Source: RGIG995 sp045635765 (lineage in GTDB: Bacteria > Bacillota > Clostridia > Oscillospirales > UBA644). Taken from it: DNA of 64,000 bases. Each line of letters opens with the position of its first letter. Positions within the stretch are counted from its first letter, which is position 1. Location of the stretch: the NCBI GenBank assembly GCA_045635765.1, contig JAZTWH010000026.1:1-64000 (forward strand), written 5' to 3'. Position numbers and translations under genes: made by a program. Positions 48,761-56,368 of the stretch are shown piece by piece. The notes beneath the pieces were generated by a model that made no database searches, had not been told where the DNA came from, and worked only from the letters and a program-made list of their open reading frames with translations.

Positions 48761-49012
48761 TTAACGCAAGCCCAGATAGGCCTTGACCAATTGATGCAGC
48801 ATTTCGTCTCGGTCAAATTTGCGAATCAGGGAACGGGCACCGTTGTGACTGGTGATATAGGTGGGATCTTCGGAGAGAAGGTACCCCACGATTTGGTTCA
48901 AAGGATCATATCCCTTTTCCACCAACGCATCGTAGACGGCGGTGAGGGTCCGCTTCATTTCATCGTCCTTTTGATTCTTCAGGGAAAAGGTAATCGTATT
49001 GTGATCTGCCAT
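48761..49012 (-). CDS. ireB: IreB-family regulatory phosphoprotein
   Basis: 83 residues from the ATG at 49012 (ten bases after AAAGGAG); a longer frame exists without need. ITFSLKNQKDDEMKRTLTAVYDALVEKGYDPLNQIVGYLLSEDPTYITSHNGARSLIRKFDRDEML is the typical UPF0297/IreB sequence. IreB is a substrate of PASTA Ser/Thr kinases and influences cell-wall stress and resistance. It normally sits near alaS/ruvX; here it is in the pheST operon. Confidence 0.9.
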   Translation of the reverse strand: MADHNTITFSLKNQKDDEMKRTLTAVYDALVEKGYDPLNQIVGYLLSEDPTYITSHNGARSLIRKFDRDEMLHQLVKAYLGLR

Positions 49013-49050
49013 GGCAGTAAAGCTCCTTTCAGGCAAATGGTATCATGAAT

Positions 49051-51435
49051 TTATTTTCTCAGGGTAATGCCGTCCTTCTCCAGGGTTTCCAAAATGGTAT
49101 TGACGACGGGATCAATGTCTCCGTCGGTGAGAGTCTTTTGGGGATCCCGCAGGGTCAGGGAGTAGGCAATGCTCTTTTTTCCTTCGCCCAGGGTGGCACT
49201 GCGGTAAACGTCGAAGGCACAGACGTCCTCAAGGATTTCTCCGGCAACAGCCCGGATCTTGCGTTCAATTTCTCCGGAAAGGACGGTCTCGTCGCAGACC
49301 AATGCCAGGTCTCGGGTAACGGCCGGGAATTTGGGCAGGGGCTTATACCCCTTCTTCCCGTCAGCCCGGGCAAACAGGTCCTTCAGGGACAGTTCTGCGG
49401 CGTAGACCTCCCCGGCCAGTTCAAAATTCTTCACGGTTGCCGGATGCAATTGACCGAATACGCCCAAATCCGTATCTCCGGCTTTGATCTTGGCGGTGCG
49501 GCCGGGATGATAGGAGGGATTGGTCTTGCAGGGCAGGAAGGAAACGTCTCCCACGCCCATAGTCCCAAGAACCTCCTCCAGGCGGCCCTTCATTTCGTAG
49601 AAATCCATGCCGTCTCCGTAGGCACCCAGGGTAACGATCTTCGGTTCCTCGGGGAGTTTGCTTTCTTCGGCGTTTTTCCGATAAACGGTGGCCACCTCGT
49701 ACAAATGGGCGGCAGGAATTCGGTTGTTGTAGTTGTTTGCCAGCACTTCCAGCATCGAGGGGAGAGCCGTGGTCCGCATGACGGAGGTGTCTTCTCCCAG
49801 GGGATTTTTGATTCGCAGACAGTTGCGTTTTTCGTCCTCTTGGGAAAGAAGGATCTTATCCAATCCTTTGGGAGAGACGAAGGAGTAGGTTTCGATTTCG
49901 CTGAATCCCACGGAGCGAAGGGCAATGCGGAGATTCCGTTCAAATTTCTGCTCCTCGGTCAGGCCGCCGGATTTGATGTCGGCGGAAAAGGAGAAGGAGG
50001 GAATGTTATCATAGCCGTAAAACCGAGCCACTTCCTCCGAAAGATCGTATTTGTTCTCCACGTCGGACCGGAAGGAGGGTACGGTTACCGTTCCCGTAGA
50101 AAGATCCACGGAAAATCCCACCCGTTCCAGCAATTCCTTGATCATTTCGTCGGTGGCGTTGACGTTGACGTAGTTGCGGATCCAGTCCCCTTCCAGGGGA
50201 ATACGCCGGGGCTCCTTGTTGCTGAAATCTTCGTCAATTACGTTGGGGGAGACCTTTCCGGCCCCCAGCAGTTCTACCAGTTCGCAGGCCCGATTGAGGG
50301 CAGATACGGTCATTTGAGGGTCAATGTTTTTTTCAAAGTGGGCCGAGGCCTCGGTACGCATGCCCAGCTTTTTTGCGGTACGGCGGACGGAGGGCCCGAA
50401 GAAATTGGCAGATTCAAAGACCACGGTGACGGTGTCTTCCGTAATCTCGCTGTTGGCTCCTCCCATAACTCCGGCCACGGCCACGGGCTTTCTGTCGTCG
50501 GCAATGACCAGCATCTCGGGATCCAGCGTCCGCCCCTGGTCGTCTAGGGTTCGGATAACTTCCCCGTCCTTGGCTCTGCGGACGGTGATGTGTCCGCCGT
50601 CGAGACAGGCGTAGTTAAAGGCGTGCATGGGTTGTCCGTATTCCATCATCACGTAGTTGGTGATGTCAACGATGTTGTTGATAGAACGGATTCCGCAGGC
50701 CCGAAGGCGTTCGACCATCCACATGGGGGAAGGTCCGATCTTTACGTCGGTGACGATCCGGGCGGAATACCGGGGGCACAGGTCTTTATCTGCAACGGTG
50801 ACCTTCAGGTATTTTGTCGCATCTTCCCCTTCGCCTTTTACCGTCGGTTCCTTTACCGTCAGGGGAAGGCGGAAGGTTCCGGCCGCTTCTCTGGCAACGC
50901 CGATCATGGAGAGACAGTCGGGGCGGTTGGTCATAATGTCCGCTTCAAATACGGTATCGTCCAGCCCCAGCTGTTCCCGGATGTCCCGTCCTACGGTCCC
51001 TTCCTTGAGGATCAACAGTCCGTCGGAAATGGCGTCGGGATAGTCGTTGACCGTTAATCCCAATTCTTCCACCCCGCAGAACATTCCGTTGGAGACCACG
51101 CCCCGGAGCTTGCCCCGTTCGATCTTGGTCCCGTCGGGAAGGGTGGATTTGTGCTTTGCTAAGGGGACCAGGTCCCCCACCTTCATATTCTTAGCTCCCG
51201 TGACGATTTGAAGGGGCTCTTCTTCTCCTGCGTCTACCATGCAGACCACCAGTTTGTCCGCATTTGGGTGCTGTTCGATGGACAGAATTTTGCAGACCAC
51301 CACGTTGGAGATCCCTTCGTCCATCCGGCGGAAGCCCTTGATCTCGGTTCCCGTCATATTTAATTCGTGGGCAACGGTCTTGTCCGGTGCATCCACGGGG
51401 GTGTATTCTTTCAGCCAGCGATAGGATACGTTCAT
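49051..51435 (-). CDS. pheT: Phenylalanyl-tRNA synthetase beta subunit
   Basis: 794 residues. Order: tRNA-binding EMAP-like domain (about 40-150, GKILSIEQHPNADKLVVCMVD), B1/B5 and B3/B4 domains (PDCLSMIGVAREAAG; NIVDITNYVMMEYGQPMHAFNY), core (SAHFEKNIDP; EEVARFYGYDNIP) and C-terminal anticodon-binding FDX-ACB domain (about 700-794: FPAVTRDLALVCDE). Forms the alpha2-beta2 enzyme with PheS; editing site is in B3/B4. Confidence 0.97.
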   Translation of the reverse strand: MNVSYRWLKEYTPVDAPDKTVAHELNMTGTEIKGFRRMDEGISNVVVCKILSIEQHPNADKLVVCMVDAGEEEPLQIVTGAKNMKVGDLVPLAKHKSTLPDGTKIERGKLRGVVSNGMFCGVEELGLTVNDYPDAISDGLLILKEGTVGRDIREQLGLDDTVFEADIMTNRPDCLSMIGVAREAAGTFRLPLTVKEPTVKGEGEDATKYLKVTVADKDLCPRYSARIVTDVKIGPSPMWMVERLRACGIRSINNIVDITNYVMMEYGQPMHAFNYACLDGGHITVRRAKDGEVIRTLDDQGRTLDPEMLVIADDRKPVAVAGVMGGANSEITEDTVTVVFESANFFGPSVRRTAKKLGMRTEASAHFEKNIDPQMTVSALNRACELVELLGAGKVSPNVIDEDFSNKEPRRIPLEGDWIRNYVNVNATDEMIKELLERVGFSVDLSTGTVTVPSFRSDVENKYDLSEEVARFYGYDNIPSFSFSADIKSGGLTEEQKFERNLRIALRSVGFSEIETYSFVSPKGLDKILLSQEDEKRNCLRIKNPLGEDTSVMRTTALPSMLEVLANNYNNRIPAAHLYEVATVYRKNAEESKLPEEPKIVTLGAYGDGMDFYEMKGRLEEVLGTMGVGDVSFLPCKTNPSYHPGRTAKIKAGDTDLGVFGQLHPATVKNFELAGEVYAAELSLKDLFARADGKKGYKPLPKFPAVTRDLALVCDETVLSGEIERKIRAVAGEILEDVCAFDVYRSATLGEGKKSIAYSLTLRDPQKTLTDGDIDPVVNTILETLEKDGITLRK

Positions 51436-51459
51436 GTTAAATTCCCTTCTTTCGTCCCA

Positions 51460-52479
51460 TTAAAACATATTCAGGAAGCGGACGTCGTTGTCGTAGAACA
51501 TCCGAATATCGTCCACGCCGTAACGGCCCATAACCAGCCGTTCCAGCCCCATGCCGAAGGCAAAGCCGGAATAGACGTCGGGATCGATTCCGCAATGGGC
51601 CAGAACCTTGGGGTTGACCATGCCGGCACCGCCGATTTCGATCCATCCTTCGTTTTTGCAGAATTTACAACCCTCTCCGCCGCACTTGAAGCAGGAGATG
51701 GAGATTTCCGCAGAGGGCTCCGTAAAGGGAAAGAAGTCGGGCCGGATCCGGGTCTTGGTTTCGGGCCCGAAGAGTTTCTTGGAGATCAATTCCAGGGATC
51801 CCTTCAGATGAGCCATGGTAATACCCTTGTCCACCACAAGTCCTTCAATCTGATGGAAAATGGGAGAGTGGGTGGCGTCTACCTCGTCAATCCGAAATAC
51901 CCGGCCGGGGGAAATAACCCGGATGGGGGGCTGGGTCTGCTCCATGACCCGGACCTGTACCGAGGAGGTTTGGGTCCGCAGCAGCATCTCGGGAGAGAAA
52001 TAGAAGGTATCCTGGGTGTCTCTCGCCGGATGGTCCTGAGGAATGTTCAGGGCTTCAAAGTTATAGTAATCGTACTCCACTTCCGGGCCGGAAGCAATGG
52101 AAAAGCCCATGCTGATAAAGGCATCTTTGATCTCGTCCAATACCAGATTTAGGGGATGCTGCTTGCCGACGGTCCGCTTTTTCCCGGGGAGGGTTACGTC
52201 CAAGGCTTCTTGTTCCAGCCGGCGGTTCAGTTCTTCTTGCTCCAAAATCGCCTTTTTGGTGCGGATTCCCGCATCAATGAAGGTTCTCACCTCGTTTGCG
52301 ATCTGTCCGATGACGGGGCGTTCCTCGGGGGTAAGCTTCCCCATCTGGGATAAGAGGGCCGTAAGCTCCCCCTTCTTTCCGGCAAAGCGAACCCGAACCG
52401 CTTCCAGTTCTTCCGAAGTTCCGGCCGCTTTCAGGGCTTCCTCGGCCCTTTTTTTCACTGCGTAGAGTTGTTCTTTCAT
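51460..52479 (-). CDS. pheS: Phenylalanyl-tRNA synthetase alpha subunit
   Basis: 339 residues. N-terminal coiled coil (about 1-90), motif 1 HPLNLVLDEIKDAFISMGF, motif 2 FRIDEVDATHSPIFHQIEGLVVD, the Zn-like cluster CFKCGGEGCKFC and motif 3 GFAFGMGLERLVM. Attaches Phe to tRNA-Phe. First gene of a long operon ending at proA; the short leader has no T-box. Confidence 0.97.
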   Translation of the reverse strand: MKEQLYAVKKRAEEALKAAGTSEELEAVRVRFAGKKGELTALLSQMGKLTPEERPVIGQIANEVRTFIDAGIRTKKAILEQEELNRRLEQEALDVTLPGKKRTVGKQHPLNLVLDEIKDAFISMGFSIASGPEVEYDYYNFEALNIPQDHPARDTQDTFYFSPEMLLRTQTSSVQVRVMEQTQPPIRVISPGRVFRIDEVDATHSPIFHQIEGLVVDKGITMAHLKGSLELISKKLFGPETKTRIRPDFFPFTEPSAEISISCFKCGGEGCKFCKNEGWIEIGGAGMVNPKVLAHCGIDPDVYSGFAFGMGLERLVMGRYGVDDIRMFYDNDVRFLNMF

Positions 52480-52536
52480 GTTATGTCACCTTTTATTTTC
52501 GCACTCGCGTGCGGCGATTTATTTAATTTATTTTAT

Positions 52537-52565
52537 ATTATAACATAACCCGAAGAAAAAAGCAA
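52537..52565 (-). promoter_or_regulatory. Promoter TTGCTT-17-TATAAT of the pheS operon (with TG)
   Basis: Minus strand: -35 TTGCTT at 52565-52560 and -10 TATAAT at 52542-52537 with TG extension, about 57 bases before pheS. A short GCAC-GCGA-GTGC hairpin lies in the leader. Confidence 0.75.
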
Positions 52566-52605
52566 GGTGCAAGCCGTACTTTTTTATGACAATTCATCGG
52601 ATTTT

Positions 52606-52709
52606 TCTCACATCAACGCTGCACACATGGTCAAAAGCCCTCGGAGCGTAAGATGATTCTCACGTCAACGCCGCACACATGGTCAAAAGGTCCCGGAGCT
52701 TGAGATAAT
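52606..52709 (-). repeat. 52-bp tandem duplication of the M14 gene 3' end and stop codon
   Basis: Coding copy 52658-52709 (includes the TGA at 52660-52662), downstream copy 52606-52657 with about six differences. The period is not a multiple of three. Confidence 0.9.
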
Positions 52710-53436
52710 TCTTTTGATCTTCCTCGGGAAGACGCAGCTCTACGGTCTTAATCCCCCGGTCGGTCAGCCATTGCAGAGCCGTTCCGTCGGTGTCTTGGGC
52801 GGGGGAGACGGGAAGGGAGGCGTATTGACCCAAGAAAACAGCTTCCCGAAGCTCCTTGGGCGTGGCCTTTTCGGGATAATGCAACGCCCTTTCTCCCCAT
52901 CGAAGAAGGACGGCTCCGGCGGGAGGATTTTGCCGGATCCGGGCGGTCAAAGCTCTGACCTCCGGCTCGCTTTCGGGGAAGGGGCCCAAATCCGTTCTTT
53001 GAGGGTCTGCAGTTCTCATTTTGATCCAGTTTGCATTAAAGTTTCGGTTTAAATCTATGCCTCTTGCATTGGTGTGCATAAGAGAATGTTTTGTTGAGTT
53101 TTTCAGTAAATTTTGGTTTTCTATTAAACCGTTTTGGTTTATATTAAAAGCGTCTGGATTTAAGACGGGAATCAGTCGGATTTTGCATTTGTTTTTTAAA
53201 ATTTTAAGGTCAAAATCTCCCAAAATTCCCCCGTAATATTCTCCTTCCGCCAAATGGTGCCGGAAGCGGAAAAGCATCTCGGACAGGGGACGGTCTTGGG
53301 GGGTAAATCCCGAGAGAAACAGAATCGATTTGTCCCGGTCTCCCCAGGGATACTCTTCCAGTGCCTTTCCCGAGAGGGTGCGACCGAAAACGATAGGCGG
53401 TTCCGTCGGATATATTTCCTGAAAATTCATTTCCAT
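52660..53436 (-). CDS. M14 carboxypeptidase-like protein lacking the first zinc motif
   Basis: 258 residues, ATG seven bases after GGAGG. The M14 signature RGIDLNRNFNANW is intact, LRWGERALHYPE may hold the third zinc-ligand His and TVELRLP the catalytic-type Glu. However, the HxxE pair after the second strand (G-x-H-x-x-E in the family) reads LSGFTPQDRPLSE: His is replaced by Thr and Glu by Asp. The protein may be inactive or bind metal differently. Residues about 70-145 are encoded by much more A/T-rich DNA than the rest. No signal peptide, so cytoplasmic; active homologues cut gamma-D-Glu-meso-Dap in wall peptides. Confidence 0.75.
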   Translation of the reverse strand: MEMNFQEIYPTEPPIVFGRTLSGKALEEYPWGDRDKSILFLSGFTPQDRPLSEMLFRFRHHLAEGEYYGGILGDFDLKILKNKCKIRLIPVLNPDAFNINQNGLIENQNLLKNSTKHSLMHTNARGIDLNRNFNANWIKMRTADPQRTDLGPFPESEPEVRALTARIRQNPPAGAVLLRWGERALHYPEKATPKELREAVFLGQYASLPVSPAQDTDGTALQWLTDRGIKTVELRLPEEDQKNYLKLRDLLTMCAALT

Positions 53437-53492
53437 GACAGTTCCTCCAAAAGGTTTTTAGAATAAATTTTCGAAAAAATTGCGAACACGTA

Positions 53493-53521
53493 TTTACAAA
53501 CCGAAAAAGTTGTGATATAAT
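53493..53521 (+). promoter_or_regulatory. Promoter TTTACA-17-TATAAT of the Nudix gene
   Basis: -35 TTTACA at 53493-53498 and -10 TATAAT at 53516-53521 (with TG one base before). Confidence 0.75.
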
Positions 53522-53540
53522 TGAAGCAGAATCAGACGGA

Positions 53541-54095
53541 ATGGGGTGTGGTCCCGCAATGGCCCAGAGGAAGGTTTGGGAGTCTTTTCGGAAATACGAA
53601 GGAAAAATCCTTTCGGTCCGACTGGACGTGGTGGAGATGGAGGACGGGTCCCGTGCTCCCCGAGAGGTGGTGGAGCATAAGCCCGCCGTCAGCGTCCTTC
53701 CCATGGACGGGGAGGGGAACGTTTATTTGGTCCGTCAGTACCGTCATGCCGTGGGCAGAGACATGGTCGAGGCTCCCGCCGGCTTGATGGAATCGGGGGA
53801 AACTCCCGAGCAGGCGGCTCTGCGGGAGCTGAGAGAAGAGACCGGGATCCTCGGTTCGGTTACCGCCGTCGGAGAGTATCTTCCTACTCCGGGCTACTGT
53901 GAAGAGGTGATTCACCTTTTCCTTGCAAAAACCGAATCTTTTGGCAAAACTGACCCCGATGAGGATGAATTTGTCCAGACGGTAAAACTCCCCTTTGACG
54001 AATTTTACCGGCAGGTCTGTCAGGGGCGGATCCAAGACGGAAAAACCGTTGCCCTGGCATTGCACGCAAAGGAAGCGTACGCAAAGCCCATGTAA
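53541..54095 (+). CDS. Nudix hydrolase (ADP-ribose pyrophosphatase type)
   Basis: 184 residues; ATG at 53541 or, by alignment with the family, at 53559 (MAQRKVWESF). The Nudix box GLMESGETPEQAALRELREE (G-x5-E-x7-R-E-x2-E-E) spans about 80-99, preceded by DMVEAPAG, the ADP-ribose pyrophosphatase pattern. Hydrolyses ADP-ribose to AMP and ribose-5-phosphate. Upstream of lexA on the same strand with 62 bases between. Confidence 0.88.
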   Translation: MGCGPAMAQRKVWESFRKYEGKILSVRLDVVEMEDGSRAPREVVEHKPAVSVLPMDGEGNVYLVRQYRHAVGRDMVEAPAGLMESGETPEQAALRELREETGILGSVTAVGEYLPTPGYCEEVIHLFLAKTESFGKTDPDEDEFVQTVKLPFDEFYRQVCQGRIQDGKTVALALHAKEAYAKPM

Positions 54096-54157
54096 AACCC
54101 ACGGGAACGAGGGGGAAGCGTAGTCGAAACGTACAACGAAACGTAAGGAGAACAGGT

Positions 54158-54763
54158 ATGTCAAAACGAGACGAAAAACGGGCGGAGATCCTGGAATTTG
54201 TTACGAACAAGGTGACGGAAGAGGGATATGTTCCTTCGGTCCGGGAGATCTGCAAGGCCGTAGGCCTTTCTTCTCCGGCGACGGTTCATTACCATTTGAA
54301 CCAGTTGTGTGAGGAGGGGTTGATCTCAAAGGAGCCCAACAAGAAACGAGTGATTCGTCTGACAAACCAACAGACGGGAGGTTCTTTCGTGAAAATTCCC
54401 GTGGTGGGACGGGTGACCGCCGGGCTCCCCATCCTTGCCCAGGAGGATATCGAGGATTATATTCAGGTCCCCGCGGAGCAGATTCGGGGCCGGGAAACCT
54501 TTGCCCTTACAGTTCGGGGGGACAGTATGATCAAGGCCGGCATTTTGGACGGAGATATCATTATTGTCCTTCGTACCCCGGTGGCGGAGGACGGTCAGAT
54601 CGTCGTCGCGTTGCTGGGAGATGAGGCCACCGTCAAGCGGTTTTACCGGGACGGACGCCGGATCCGCCTCCAGCCGGAGAACGACGCCTACGCACCCATC
54701 TATGCCGATGAGGTTCAGATCTTGGGAAAGGTCATTGCCCTCCACCGATACGAAATTTCATAA
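54158..54763 (+). CDS. lexA: LexA SOS repressor
   Basis: 201 residues. N-terminal winged helix (about 1-70: ILEFVTNKVTEEGYVPSVREICKAVGLSS), Ala-Gly autocleavage site in VGRVTAGLPILA, and the catalytic Ser (RGDSMIKAGILDGD) and Lys (EATVKRFYR) of the S24 fold. Represses DNA-damage genes until RecA* triggers cleavage. I see no clean inverted GAAC-n4-GTTC box upstream; there is only a direct repeat CGAAACGTA (54125, 54137) in the leader. Confidence 0.96.
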   Translation: MSKRDEKRAEILEFVTNKVTEEGYVPSVREICKAVGLSSPATVHYHLNQLCEEGLISKEPNKKRVIRLTNQQTGGSFVKIPVVGRVTAGLPILAQEDIEDYIQVPAEQIRGRETFALTVRGDSMIKAGILDGDIIIVLRTPVAEDGQIVVALLGDEATVKRFYRDGRRIRLQPENDAYAPIYADEVQILGKVIALHRYEIS

Positions 54764-54770
54764 ATTCAGC

Positions 54771-54808
54771 ATTTCCTCCGAACAACCTATGTTTCGGAGG
54801 AAATTTTT
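54771..54808 (+). terminator. Intrinsic terminator after lexA
   Basis: ATTTCCTCCGAA / TTCGGAGGAAAT stem and five Ts. Confidence 0.9.
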
Positions 54809-54895
54809 ATGCGAAATTCTTCCGTTCTGCATGCGAGTGCGTGCGTTTTTTGATTATAATATAAGGGAATTCGTAATTATTTTACAAAATACCCC

Positions 54896-54924
54896 TTTAC
54901 TTCCCTCGAAAACTATGCTATAAT
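54896..54924 (+). promoter_or_regulatory. Promoter TTTACT-17-TATAAT of the hydrogenase operon
   Basis: -35 TTTACT at 54896-54901 and -10 TATAAT at 54919-54924, about 70 bases before the first gene. No clear Rex box seen. Confidence 0.75.
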
Positions 54925-54994
54925 AAATCGTAGTATTCTGTCCTTGGAGACAGTCTGCTATCAGCAAAAACAAACCAAGAGAGGAAGTAACATT

Positions 54995-55495
54995 ATGGGT
55001 AAGTCCAAAATCTCGAAGGCACCCTTCAAGGGAACGCCCGAACAGGAACGGGAATTGCGTGATATTATCGCATCCCTGAAAGATCAGCCCGGTGCCTTGA
55101 TGCCTGTTATGCAAAAGGCCCAGGACATTTACGGCTATCTCCCCATCGAAGTCCAGACCATTATTGCGGAAGGGTTGAACATCCCCGTAGAGGAAGTTTA
55201 CGGCGTTGCCACCTTCTACGCGCAGTTCGCCCTCAATCCCAAAGGAAAATACGTGATCGGCGTTTGCCTCGGCACCGCCTGCTACGTTAAGGATTCTCAG
55301 GCCATCTTCGATAAATGTTGCGAAGTCCTGAAAATTAAGAGTGGAGAAATTACCGACGACGGTCTGTTTTCCCTGGAAGCCACCCGTTGCATCGGTTGCT
55401 GCGGTCTTGCTCCCGTTATGACCGTCGGTGACGACGTTTACGGAAAGATTACCGCCGCCGACGTCCCCGGCATTTTGGCAAAATATACGAACTGA
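54995..55495 (+). CDS. hydC: NuoE-like [2Fe-2S] subunit of a multimeric [FeFe]-hydrogenase
   Basis: 166 residues from the ATG at 54995 (AGAGGAAG ribosome site). Helical N-terminus, YGYLPIEVQTIIAEGLNIPVEEVYGVATFYAQF, then the thioredoxin-like ferredoxin fold with cluster ligands in CLGTACYV and CIGCCG. This is the gamma (HydC) subunit of NADH-linked, usually electron-bifurcating hydrogenases. It is separated from hydB-hydA by a regulatory gene block but read in the same direction with no terminator. Confidence 0.9.
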   Translation: MGKSKISKAPFKGTPEQERELRDIIASLKDQPGALMPVMQKAQDIYGYLPIEVQTIIAEGLNIPVEEVYGVATFYAQFALNPKGKYVIGVCLGTACYVKDSQAIFDKCCEVLKIKSGEITDDGLFSLEATRCIGCCGLAPVMTVGDDVYGKITAADVPGILAKYTN

Positions 55496-55543
55496 TTCAC
55501 CGGATTCGGTCGTGGACCGAACCCGGAGTGGAGGAATCAACCC

Positions 55544-55900
55544 ATGAAAATCAGCACCATTGCCGATCTTCTTGAAGCAGAGGTCCTTTGCGGGGAAGAT
55601 CTTTTGGAAAATGAAGTCCACTCGGCTTGCGGGTCGGATATGATGAGCGACGTTCTTGCCTTCGTCAAGGATCAGGCCGTTCTTCTGACCGGGCTTGTGA
55701 ATCTCCAGGTCGTCCGTACCGCCGAAATGATGGATATGCGTTGCATCGTCTTTGTCCGTGGCAAAAAGCCGCCTCAGGAAGTGATCGAAGCCGCCGTGGA
55801 AGCAGGAATCGTCATTCTTGCTACGACCGAACGGATGTATCCTGCCTGCGGCAAGCTGTATGCCACCGGCCTTGTAGGCGGGAGCGTGTCTGCATCATGA
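55544..55900 (+). CDS. DRTGG-domain protein 1 of the hydrogenase regulatory block
   Basis: 118 residues. The fold is the DRTGG type (as found between CBS domains and in PTA-like proteins): ISTIADLLEAEVLCGEDLLENEVHSACGSDMMSDVLAF ... NLQVVRTAEMMDMRCIVFVRGKKPP. Role in hydrogenase gene clusters is unknown; ligand binding or protein-protein contact is likely. Its stop overlaps the next gene (ATGA). Confidence 0.8.
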   Translation: MKISTIADLLEAEVLCGEDLLENEVHSACGSDMMSDVLAFVKDQAVLLTGLVNLQVVRTAEMMDMRCIVFVRGKKPPQEVIEAAVEAGIVILATTERMYPACGKLYATGLVGGSVSAS

Positions 55901-56334
55901 GTGAGCCTGTGAAATTTCATTTCAACGTGGAGGGAGATAATTTTTCATCCGCCGGAGAAGCTTCCGTAAAGGTGAAAAAGATGCTCCGTCAACTGTCTAT
56001 GGACCCCGAAACCATCCGCCGTGTTTCCATCGCCATGTACGAAGGCGAGATCAACATGGTCATTCATGCCAATGGCGGAACCGCCGACGTGATTCTGTAT
56101 CCCGACCGGATTCGGATCGTTCTGGCGGACACCGGCCCCGGAATCAAGGATGTCTCCCTGGCCATGCAGGAGGGATATTCTACGGCGAAGGATAACGTCC
56201 GCGCCTTGGGATTCGGTGCCGGAATGGGGTTGCCGAACATGAAGCGTTATACCGACCGGATGGAGATTGAATCTGAGGTCGGAAAGGGAACCACCGTGAC
56301 GATGGAAGTTTTTCTTCCCGGGGCAACTGCCTGA
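55897..56334 (+). CDS. GHKL ATPase of the anti-sigma/Ser-Thr kinase type
   Basis: 145 residues from the ATG at 55897. ATP-binding N-box EGEINMVIHANGG, G1 box DTGPGI, G2 box GFGAGMGLPNM and GKGTTVTM form a complete Bergerat fold without dimerisation or His domain, as in RsbW/SpoIIAB-like Ser kinases. It could phosphorylate or sequester a partner. Coupled to the DRTGG gene before it. Confidence 0.85.
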   Translation: MSEPVKFHFNVEGDNFSSAGEASVKVKKMLRQLSMDPETIRRVSIAMYEGEINMVIHANGGTADVILYPDRIRIVLADTGPGIKDVSLAMQEGYSTAKDNVRALGFGAGMGLPNMKRYTDRMEIESEVGKGTTVTMEVFLPGATA

Positions 56335-56368
56335 CGGTCCGGCCCTTTGCTGAAAGGAGGTTTTCCGT

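Noticed and set aside
52480..52560. T-box leader for pheST
   Set aside because: The leader is only about 57 bases and lacks the T-box sequence and specifier stem.
54096..54157. LexA operator upstream of lexA
   Set aside because: No inverted GAAC-n4-GTTC match; only a direct repeat CGAAACGTA is present.
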